Shown: positions 1 to 5,660 of the stretch, in pieces
Layout: each line of letters opens with the position of its first letter
Numbering within the stretch: position 1 is the first letter of the stretch
From: an uncultured Clostridia bacterium
GTDB taxonomy: Bacteria > Bacillota > Clostridia > Christensenellales > Aristaeellaceae
Direction of reading: 5' to 3'
Assembly (NCBI GenBank): GCA_934647305.1
Contig: CAKUFI010000042.1
Coordinates: 1-24,676, forward strand
Length of the DNA: 24,676 bases
The notes under the pieces: model-generated
The model's input: only the letters and a program-made list of their open reading frames with translations
Databases searched by the model: none
Told to the model about the DNA's origin: nothing
Program-made: the position numbers and the translations under genes

Positions 1-30
1 CCTGGCCGGGGAGCTTGCTTCCCCGTCCAC

Positions 31-60
31 CAGCTTGTCAAAACCTTTTTTGACAAGCTG
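31..60. terminator. Perfect 13-bp hairpin, terminator-like
   Basis: Arms CAGCTTGTCAAAA and TTTTGACAAGCTG pair perfectly around a 4-nt CCTT loop. It lies about 45 nt beyond the stop of the minus-strand gene that ends at 106, so it could end that transcript. There is no long U-run after the stem, so rho-independent function is plausible but not certain. The preceding bases (8-24) form a second small GGGGA/TCCCC hairpin that is nearly identical to one inside the asnB leader (about 7395-7413). No gene is visible in 1-105. Confidence 0.45.
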
Positions 61-105
61 AAGCGTGGACTGAATACAGTTCACGCTTTTGCGCTATACA
101 ATTCG

Positions 106-513
106 TCAGTCGGCGGGCACGGCTTCTGCCCGGCGGATGGTAAAGTCGGCCCGTCCGTAGGCGTGCTGGCCGCTGACGCGCAGGGTGTAGTCGCCGGGCT
201 CGGTCACGTTGAGCGTGAAGGAGCCGGATTGCGCGTCGTTGCCGGTGTACAGGGGCGTTTCCCCCTCGCGGGCGACGAGCACGTCCAGGCGGCCCTTTTT
301 GCGGGCGATGCGCACGTCGATCTGGTCGCCCTCCGCGAGCGTATACACGTCCTCGAGCACGCCGTTTAGCGGGTGGAAGGCGAGCAGGAACTCGTCTTCG
401 CCGCCCCGGCGGGAGAAGCGGCTGCCCTCGCAGGGCCGGAAGTGCAGCAGGCACAGCGCCGCCGCGGCGACGAGCAGCAGGCAGGGGATCAGTATCAGCA
501 GTTTTTTGCGCAT
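106..513 (-). CDS. Small membrane-anchored/secreted protein of unknown function
   Basis: A 135-residue protein whose family I do not recognise. Residues 1-4 are basic (MRKK) and residues 5-24 form a hydrophobic segment rich in Leu and Ala, so it is either a signal peptide or a single N-terminal membrane anchor. The rest is predicted to be beta-rich, with alternating hydrophobic residues in the last 60 (GSFTLNVTEPGDYTLRVSG), resembling a small extracytoplasmic beta-sandwich. I chose the ATG at 513 because an AGGAG box sits 5-6 nt upstream and a good promoter sits just before it; the open frame continues upstream to 705 but would cross that promoter. It appears monocistronic. A protein-binding or envelope role is only a guess. 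Confidence 0.75.
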   Translation of the reverse strand: MRKKLLILIPCLLLVAAAALCLLHFRPCEGSRFSRRGGEDEFLLAFHPLNGVLEDVYTLAEGDQIDVRIARKKGRLDVLVAREGETPLYTGNDAQSGSFTLNVTEPGDYTLRVSGQHAYGRADFTIRRAEAVPAD

Positions 514-542
514 GGGGGGCTCCTGTCTCGATGTTTTTTCTG

Positions 543-572
543 ATTGTATCACCGCGCGGAGGGGCGCGTCAA
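543..572 (-). promoter_or_regulatory. Sigma-A promoter for the small membrane protein gene
   Basis: On the minus strand, TTGACG (572-567) and TACAAT (548-543) are separated by 18 bp. The predicted start of transcription is near 536, giving a leader of about 23 nt before the ATG at 513. Confidence 0.75.
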
Positions 573-669
573 GTGGAAAAGGCGAAAACGGCATGGGCGT
601 TCGCTTAGAAAATGATGAGGGATTGACCGGCCACGGGGCGTAGCCGAATCGCGAAATTGCGCGCGGGTA

Positions 670-698
670 TGGACTTTGACGGCGGAATGTGTTATGAT
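670..698 (+). promoter_or_regulatory. Possible extended -10 promoter
   Basis: TATGAT at 693-698 is preceded by TGT, an extended -10 pattern. The -35 position 17 bp upstream reads TGGACT (670-675), a weak match. It is the only promoter-like site close to the GTG start at 729. Confidence 0.4.
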
Positions 699-728
699 AA
701 AACAAAATGGCACGGGAGGAAGAAAAAA

Positions 729-1535
729 GTGGCAGAACAATACAATTCGATTTCCCTGACGCATCTGGCGGCGACCCTGGCGGACGCGCTGGGCGTGGAG
801 CGGCCCCATGAGGCGCACGAGCCGATCACGTCGCTTGAGAACCTGGTAAAAAAGCAGGCGGGCGGGCGCGTGGACCGCATTTTCATGTACAATCCGGACG
901 CGGTTGCGCAGTGGCTGTATCAGAAGTACACCCCCTGGTTCGACGGCGTGCACAGGCACACGCAGCTGTCCGTGCCGCTTCAGACGGTCATGCCCTCGGT
1001 CACGCCGGTCTGCTTCGGCACGATGTACACCGGCGCGCTGCCCGAGGTGCACGGCATCCGCAAGTACGAAAAGCCGGTCATCCGCATCGACACGCTGTTC
1101 GACGCGGTGATTCGCGCGGGCAAGAAGTGCGCGATCGTGGCCGACCCCAAGTGCAGCATGAGCAACATCTTCCTCGAGCGCGAGATGGACTACTTCCGCT
1201 TCGATACCATCGAGGAAATCAACCGCAAGGCCATGGAGCTGATCGAGGCCGACACCTACGACCTGCTGGTGGTCTACAACGGCAATTACGACTCCACCAT
1301 GCACAAAAACGGCCCCGAAAGCGAGGTCAGCCTGAACGCGCTGCACGACAACATTGCCTCCTTTGACAGGCTCTGCACCGCCATCGAGCAGCGCTGGACC
1401 AGTCACGACACGCTCGTCGCCTTCGCCATGGATCACGGCTGCCACGAAATCGACGGCAGCTGCGGCTCCCACGGCCTCGACATGCCCGAGGATCTCAACA
1501 TCCTTCACCACTACGGCGTCATCCCGCGTCGGTAG
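729..1535 (+). CDS. Alkaline-phosphatase-superfamily (phosphodiesterase/pyrophosphatase-like) protein
   Basis: A 268-residue cytoplasmic protein that resembles the type I phosphodiesterase/nucleotide pyrophosphatase branch of the metal-dependent alkaline phosphatase superfamily. Visible landmarks are MPSVTPVCFGTMYTG (88-102, the region where this superfamily carries its Thr/Ser nucleophile), EVHGIRKYE (106-114), NYDSTMHKNGP (186-196, metal-ligand Asp and His), MDHGCHE (234-240), and a C-terminal SHGLDMPEDLN (247-257). The first metal-ligand Asp usual near the N-terminus is not obvious, and the protein is shorter than most family members, so substrate and even catalysis are uncertain. The GTG at 729 is preferred because GGGAGGA lies 8-9 nt upstream; the longer reading from 657 has no ribosome site. 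No operon partner is seen. Confidence 0.75.
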   Translation: MAEQYNSISLTHLAATLADALGVERPHEAHEPITSLENLVKKQAGGRVDRIFMYNPDAVAQWLYQKYTPWFDGVHRHTQLSVPLQTVMPSVTPVCFGTMYTGALPEVHGIRKYEKPVIRIDTLFDAVIRAGKKCAIVADPKCSMSNIFLEREMDYFRFDTIEEINRKAMELIEADTYDLLVVYNGNYDSTMHKNGPESEVSLNALHDNIASFDRLCTAIEQRWTSHDTLVAFAMDHGCHEIDGSCGSHGLDMPEDLNILHHYGVIPRR

Positions 1536-1563
1536 GGGAACGTTGGGGAGACGGCTTTTCTGA

Positions 1564-1594
1564 CCGGGCAGTGCCCGGATCCACTTGCTGCCGC
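1564..1594. repeat. Module C copy: triloop hairpin plus conserved spacer
   Basis: CCGGGC-AGT-GCCCGG (1564-1578) is followed by TCCACTTGCTGCCGC, the reverse complement of the conserved spacer that accompanies these hairpins elsewhere. It lies about 30 nt after the stop at 1535 and may act as a weak terminator or simply be a repeat insertion. Confidence 0.6.
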
Positions 1595-1663
1595 GCAGCC
1601 ATAAGATATGTAATTTGTTATGCGACGTTGTCAGGCCATGCGGTCTTTTGGGCGCCTCCCCAA

Positions 1664-1980
1664 ACCTCTCCCGGAAAACACTTTGATCCGCATGGCAAAG
1701 GGGATAGGAGCGATATGGTTCTCCGAATGCAATGCGGGTTGAGGCAGGTTGGAGACGATACCTGGCCTTGAAAAGCGCTGTGTTTCGCGAGCGCAATGCG
1801 GGTTTAGGCGGGCTGGAACCGATGCCTGACCCTGAAAAAGACTGTGATTCGTAAATGAAGCACGGTTTGGGGCGAGAAGGAGAAGGCAGTCAGCCTTGAA
1901 AAAAAGGGGAACTGCGATTTCCGAATGCCGGGCGACTCCGGAACCCGCCGGGCGCGGGCCTCGTCTACAAAACGGGCGTG
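1664..1980. repeat. Degenerate tandem repeat, units of about 62-68 bp
   Basis: Units starting near 1721, 1783, 1847 and 1917 share an order of words: a TTC-GNA/GAATG start, then GCAATGCGGGTT, then AGGCNGG-TGGA, then CGAT-CCTG, then CTTGAAAA, then ACTG/CTGTG. Units 1 and 2 are clearly related, while 3 and 4 are progressively diverged. The block just before them (1664-1690, CTCTCCCGGAAAACACTTTG and onward) also matches 10136-10160. No convincing coding frame or ribosome site is seen in this gap (1536-2043). Confidence 0.5.
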
Positions 1981-2043
1981 GGTAACGCTGCGAAATGCCG
2001 CCTGCGCGGACGAACCGAAAACTGCGCCGAAAGGATGACTGAG

Positions 2044-2460
2044 ATGAAGCGTAAACTGCTGAGGATACTGGGGCACATTGTATGGGAGATCGCGGCGGCA
2101 AGCCTGCTGGCCGTGCTGATGTACCTGGCTACGCAGGGCATGTGGCTGACTCACCTGCCCGCGGAAAAGGACGTGCAGTCGGTCTCGCTGAGCCTGAACG
2201 GGGAAACGGTGGAGGTTACCGAGCCTGAGCAGGTCGAGCGGGCGCTGAAGCTGGTCGGCTTTCTCAAGTACCGGCTGTTTACTCAGGCCGAAGCGGACGA
2301 CGCGCCGCTGCTGACGATGACGCTCCGCCTGCGGGACGGAACGGAATGCGCCCTCTCCGCAAGCGGGGACACCGTCTGGTGGAGGGGGAAGGCGCACGCG
2401 CTCAGGCAGCGCGAGCTGTTCGTCAACCTGACGGAGGGGCTGTTCTTCACCACTAATTGA
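2044..2460 (+). CDS. Small single-pass membrane protein of unknown function
   Basis: A 138-residue protein that I do not recognise as a named family. A basic N-terminus (MKRKLLR) is followed by a hydrophobic helix at about 13-33, then a soluble domain of about 100 residues with alternating strands (VQSVSLSLNGETVEV, LTMTLRLRDGTECALS) and a C-terminal FVNLTEGLFF. This looks like a signal-anchor with an extracytoplasmic beta-rich domain. The ATG at 2044 has GAAAGGA about 8 nt upstream. An in-frame ATG at 2035 would lie on top of that box, and the reading from 1978 has no ribosome site. No clear promoter is visible; the upstream 300 bp are degenerate repeats. A GC-rich hairpin follows the stop. 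Confidence 0.7.
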   Translation: MKRKLLRILGHIVWEIAAASLLAVLMYLATQGMWLTHLPAEKDVQSVSLSLNGETVEVTEPEQVERALKLVGFLKYRLFTQAEADDAPLLTMTLRLRDGTECALSASGDTVWWRGKAHALRQRELFVNLTEGLFFTTN

Positions 2461-2475
2461 ATTGCAAAGGGGACG

Positions 2476-2505
2476 ACCCCGGGGACGGCGAAACGTTCCC
2501 GGGGT
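2476..2505. terminator. GC-rich hairpin after the small membrane protein gene
   Basis: ACCCCGGGGAC and GTTCCCGGGGT pair over 11 bp with one G-U, 16 nt after the stop. No U-run follows, so it is a structural terminator candidate only. Confidence 0.4.
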
Positions 2506-2742
2506 TGCTGCGTTCAATGGGCGCTGCGTCGCCCGGCGGCCGATGTCAGGGCGGGGAGGCACACGCTTTTTTCAGCCGTGTGCGATTCATGGTGACTGGT
2601 CAGCGCGGAGTCGCAAAGGCTGGTTTTCGCTGCCAATGCGCGCGATTCCGTCCCGCTGCGTGCCCAAAACGCGCCCATTTTGTCCCACACGAAACGCTTT
2701 GATGCGACATTGCGTCGAGAGGATGCGCGGCAGCAGTTGGCT

Positions 2743-3195
2743 GTCGGCACGGCCGACCGGCTGCGGCCGCCAAAGGGGCCAGGGGAGCTTGCGATTGCTC
2801 CCCTAGGCCCCCTTGGGACTCCCATACCCCTCCAAACGCGGTCCCGTGGGTGCGGTCTGAGGAGGATACGTTCCTGTCCGGCCAGTTTTTGGTAGCCTGA
2901 AGGAGACGGGGCGGTTCCAACTGAACCACGAGACTAGTAGAAATGAAGTGCCTTGGGCGGGGTCTGGGCGAAGCGCAAAAAGGCGCTTTCGCAAGGCAGG
3001 CGGGGTTACGGCGAGGGACGGGTACTTCTGACGCAGCCTCCGTATTCCTTGTGGGGCAGTATCCCTGAGTTTTCTATAAACGAAGAAATCAGCCGCTCTA
3101 ATGTATGGCGGCTGATTTCGTGTTTTGTCCCGCGGTAGCAGGTGGCAGTCGGCCCTGCCGACCGGCGGCAGCAAGTGGGTGCAGGCTCAGCCTGC
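2743..3195 (+). repeat. Long composite intergenic repeat, copy 1
   Basis: About 450 bp that recurs with many substitutions at 5162-5660. Order of parts: triloop hairpin GTCGGC-ACG-GCCGAC (2743-2757); a long hairpin GGGGCC-A-GGGGAGC / GCTCCCC-TA-GGCCCC (2775-2811); a diverged middle of about 240 bp; the line TTGTGGGGCAGTATCCCTGA (from about 3049); hairpin B (3085-3119); spacer; and triloop hairpins at 3148-3162 and 3181-3195. No open frame is shared convincingly between the copies, so it is non-coding. It has no visible terminal inverted repeats or target duplications. The rest of the gap (2506-2742) shows nothing recognisable. Confidence 0.75.
3085..3119 (+). repeat. Hairpin B, copy 1
   Basis: Arms GAAATCAGCCGC and GCGGCTGATTTC (12 bp, perfect) enclose the conserved 11-nt loop TCTAATGTATG. 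It is followed by GTGTT and the GGCGG/CGCGG-rich spacer. Confidence 0.85.
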
Positions 3196-4587
3196 CGCCC
3201 AGTCGAGATAGGCGGGCTTGGTGTAGCCCTGGCCGTTGGGCTCGCTGTCGATCATGACCAGCAGCGCGTCTTTGCAGCCCTCGACCATGATCTCCTGGCC
3301 CTCGGGGGCCTTGTCGACCATCTGGGCGCGGGAGTCGGTGTAGAACCAGAGACCTTCGCCCTCGGCGAGCGGTTCGCCGTCGCGTCCGGTCAGCGAGGCC
3401 ACGTCCAGGCCCATGGCGGCCAGTTCGTCCTGCGAGTAGAACTTCCAGGTTGCCTCAGGCAGCTCGTTTTCCCACTTGCAGTCGGCCACGTCGCCGCTTT
3501 CGGACTTGCCGCCGTTGTAGACCTCGATGGTGTAGGCGTCGATGTTCAGGCGGCCGTAGGCGTAGTCGATCAGCTCGGCCGAGGTGGGGTAGTCCTCATA
3601 GGAGGACTTGGAGTAGAAGCCGCGGCCGGTGGTCTCCTGGAAGGCGGCGGCCATCTTCTCGGCTACTTCCTTCATGTAAAGGATGCTCTCCGAGTCCTGG
3701 GATTCGTCATAGGCGCGATAGCACCATGGATAGAGCACGCTCTGGATGCCGGTGTGCAGCGTGGCCAGCGCGTCGATTTCGTTGTTTAGCAGGAAGTTCT
3801 GCACCGCCTGCACCTCGGGCTCGGAGGCGGCGGTCAGACCCGCGCGGGAGTAGGCGTTCGCGCCCACCACGCCGGTATCGACCGTGTCCACGTCGAAGCG
3901 GTTCCACTGATAGTCGAACGTGCGGTTCATGTCGATGCCGCTGTTGCGGGGATCGTCGCCCAGGATGCCGTTTTTATCCCAGTCCGGGCTCTCCATGCCG
4001 AAGACGGGCGTGGTTTTGCGGTCGGGCTGCGCGTCCGCCGTGCCGCGGTAGAGCGTGGCGATATAGCCGTCGCCGTCCAGGTCGGTGTAGGGATCGGAGA
4101 AGGCCACGCCGTCGCCGTTGGCGTCCACCGGGCGCAGGTTCTGGCGGGTGTTGTAGACGAAGGACTGCTCATAGCCGTCCGGATTGATGACCGGCACGAC
4201 GTAGATCACGTACCTGGACAGAATCTCCTGCACCCGCTCGGTCTCGCGATTCTCGGCCAGCCACCAGGCAAAGTACATCGCGCAGGAGGCCGACTCGCGC
4301 TCGCCGCCGTGGATATTGGCCAGGACGGCGATGCCGGTCTTCTCCGCCTTGGGAACGGCTGGGTCGGTCAGCTCCATGCACCAGAGCGTGCGCTCCTGCC
4401 AGGTGTGCCCGATCGGGTAGAGCGAGCTGATCTCGGGGCAGGAGGCGCTGATCGCCTGCAGCTGCTCCTCCAGCTCCGCGTAGGTGTAGCGCGCGGTCCA
4501 GTCGATTTGGACGGTTTCCTCGGCCTGCGCCGCAGCCAGGGTCAGCAGAAGGAGCGCCGTCAGCAGCCAGGAAAGTGCTCTTTTCAT
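3187..4587 (-). CDS. Secreted M14-family zinc carboxypeptidase
   Basis: A 466-residue exported metallopeptidase of the M14 family, expected to trim C-terminal residues from peptides or cell-wall stems outside the cell. A signal peptide covers about 1-22 (MKRA, Leu-rich core, AQA cleavage site). Zinc ligands are H93 and E96 in HGGERES and H278 in LHTG. The substrate-binding NR is N221-R222 in GIDMNRTF, NPDGY (135-139) is the usual M14 signature, and E355 in YTIEVYNGG is the likely catalytic Glu. Residues 155-212 hold three Asp-rich loops of calcium-binding type (DANGDG, DLDGDG, DWDKNG), an insertion not found in minimal M14 domains. ATG 4587 has AGAGAGG upstream. The stop codon forms the 3-nt loop of a repeat hairpin (3181-3195). 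Substrate is unknown. Confidence 0.9.
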   Translation of the reverse strand: MKRALSWLLTALLLLTLAAAQAEETVQIDWTARYTYAELEEQLQAISASCPEISSLYPIGHTWQERTLWCMELTDPAVPKAEKTGIAVLANIHGGERESASCAMYFAWWLAENRETERVQEILSRYVIYVVPVINPDGYEQSFVYNTRQNLRPVDANGDGVAFSDPYTDLDGDGYIATLYRGTADAQPDRKTTPVFGMESPDWDKNGILGDDPRNSGIDMNRTFDYQWNRFDVDTVDTGVVGANAYSRAGLTAASEPEVQAVQNFLLNNEIDALATLHTGIQSVLYPWCYRAYDESQDSESILYMKEVAEKMAAAFQETTGRGFYSKSSYEDYPTSAELIDYAYGRLNIDAYTIEVYNGGKSESGDVADCKWENELPEATWKFYSQDELAAMGLDVASLTGRDGEPLAEGEGLWFYTDSRAQMVDKAPEGQEIMVEGCKDALLVMIDSEPNGQGYTKPAYLDWAAG

Positions 4588-4661
4588 CGTAAAAACCTCT
4601 CTTTCACGTCCTGCGCGCCCCGGGATTGTTTCGAGGTGCGCCAGTGCTTTAGCACGGTGAT

Positions 4662-4690
4662 ATGATAACACATCACCATACGAATTACAA
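4662..4690 (-). promoter_or_regulatory. Promoter with dyad for the carboxypeptidase gene
   Basis: On the minus strand TTGTAA (4690-4685) and TATCAT (4667-4662) are 17 bp apart. An inverted repeat GGTGAT (4656-4661) / ATCACC (4672-4677) surrounds the -10 box, a position suited to a repressor. The leader to the ATG is about 65 nt. Confidence 0.65.
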
Positions 4691-4719
4691 GCCCCTGGGA
4701 GGTTAACTTTTCGAGAAAC

Positions 4720-4744
4720 AAAAAACCGTCCGTTTTCAGGACGG
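4720..4744 (-). terminator. Intrinsic terminator upstream of the carboxypeptidase promoter
   Basis: Read on the minus strand, CCGTCC-TGAAAAC-GGACGG is followed by TTTTTT (4725-4720). It lies just upstream of the -35 box and would insulate the carboxypeptidase gene from transcripts coming from asnB and the repeats beyond. Confidence 0.65.
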
Positions 4745-4752
4745 CCGGCGGA

Positions 4753-4795
4753 CAAACTTCGGTGGGGGTCTGGGGGAGCGGTCGGCAGGGCCGAC
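4753..4795 (+). repeat. Truncated 53-nt repeat joined to a triloop hairpin
   Basis: The first 28 nt (4753-4780) are identical to the start of the 53-nt repeat at 4965-5017 and 16413-16465. The copy then breaks exactly at a module C hairpin GTCGGC-AGG-GCCGAC (4781-4795), suggesting replacement of one module by another. Confidence 0.75.
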
Positions 4796-4823
4796 GGCCA
4801 CTTGCTACCGCCGGATAGAACAC

Positions 4824-4858
4824 GAAATCGGGAACCATAAACTGGAGTTCCCGATTTC
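4824..4858 (-). repeat. Hairpin B, copy 2 (stem with compensating changes)
   Basis: On the minus strand GAAATCGGGAAC and GTTCCCGATTTC pair perfectly over 12 bp around TCCAGTTTATG. Compared with the GAAATCAGCCGC copies, six stem positions differ on one arm and the other arm changes to match. A module A hairpin (AATTCGCAGG-GAAG-CCTGTGAATT) precedes it on the same strand at about 4862-4890. Confidence 0.8.
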
Positions 4859-4964
4859 TTCGAATTCACAGGCTTCCCTGCGAATTTTCTGTCGGCATTG
4901 CCTCCCCGGTTGATGCGGGACGGAAGTGCATATACCCGCTTACCTCACATACGGGACAAGCGCG

Positions 4965-5017
4965 CAAACTTCGGTGGGGGTCTGGGGGAGCGCGAAGCGA
5001 AGCGGAGCCTCCCCCAG
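4965..5017 (+). repeat. 53-nt hairpin repeat, copy 1
   Basis: Begins CAAACTTCGGTGGGGGTCTG and ends with a stem of CTGGGGGAG and CTCCCCCAG around a CGAAGCGAAGCG-rich loop. All 53 bases match 16413-16465, more than 11 kb away. Nothing gene-like is seen from 4859 to 4964. Confidence 0.85.
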
Positions 5018-5040
5018 CCGAGGCGGCAGCGCCGCCCCAT

Positions 5041-5064
5041 AATCCGCAGAGAATTCTGCGGATT
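5041..5064 (+). repeat. Hairpin A with GAAT tetraloop
   Basis: AATCCGCAGA-GAAT-TCTGCGGATT, a perfect 10-bp stem immediately before hairpin B. Related hairpins with different paired bases and a GAAG loop occur on the minus strand near 4862-4890 and 21395-21423. Confidence 0.8.
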
Positions 5065-5068
5065 TGAA

Positions 5069-5103
5069 GAAATCAGCCGCTCCAATTTATGGCGGCTGAT
5101 TTC
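5069..5103 (+). repeat. Hairpin B, copy 3
   Basis: GAAATCAGCCGC / GCGGCTGATTTC around loop TCCAATTTATG. It is followed by GTGTTCTATCCGGCGGCAGC, the conserved spacer, and by triloop hairpins GCAGGC-TCA-GCCTGC (5132-5146) and GTCGGC-CCT-GCCGAC (5162-5176). Confidence 0.85.
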
Positions 5104-5161
5104 GTGTTCTATCCGGCGGCAGCTAGTGGGTGCAGGCTCAGCCTGCCGGCAGCAAGCGGCA

Positions 5162-5660
5162 GTCGGCCCTGCCGACCGGCCTGGTGACCTCGGGCGCTGC
5201 GCAGTACTGCGCGCGATGCAGCGCGGCTGCGGCCGCCAAAGGGGCCAGGGGAGCTTGCGATTGCTCCCCTAGGCCCCCTTGGGACTCCCGTACCCTTTCT
5301 AACGCGGTCCCGTGGGTGCGGCCTGAGAAGGATACGTTCCTGCCCAGCCAGTTTTTGGTGGTCAGAGGGAGAATGTGTGGTTTCAACTGGGCGAACGAGA
5401 TTAGCAGGTTACAACTGCCTCGGGCGCAATGTGGATGAAGCGCCGAAAGGCGCTTGCGCAGTGCGGGTAGGGGGGTACGGCGTGGGGCGGTGCTTCTGAC
5501 GAAGCCTCCGTATTCCTTGCGGGGCAGTATCCATGAGTTTTCCATAAACGAAGAAATCAGCCGCTCTAATGTATGGCGGCTGATTTCGTGTTCTATCCGG
5601 CGGCAGCTAGTGGGTGCAGGCTCAGCCTGCCGGCAGCTAGTGGGTCCGGGCACTGCTCGG
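5162..5660 (+). repeat. Long composite intergenic repeat, copy 2
   Basis: Counterpart of 2743-3195 in the same orientation. It has the long GGGGCC-A-GGGGAGC hairpin (5241-5277), the diverged middle, GGGGCAGTATCCATGAG, hairpin B (5553-5587), the spacer, and triloop hairpins GCAGGC-TCA-GCCTGC (5616-5630) and CCGGGC-ACT-GCTCGG (5646-5660). The last hairpin abuts the asnB stop codon directly. Confidence 0.75.
5553..5587 (+). repeat. Hairpin B, copy 4
   Basis: Same arms and same TCTAATGTATG loop as the copy at 3085-3119. It is followed by GTGTTCTATCCGGCGGCAGC. Confidence 0.85.

Noticed and set aside
2457..2929. Several short open frames in the gap after the small membrane protein gene
   Set aside because: They overlap each other on both strands, lack ribosome sites, and run into the non-coding composite repeat.
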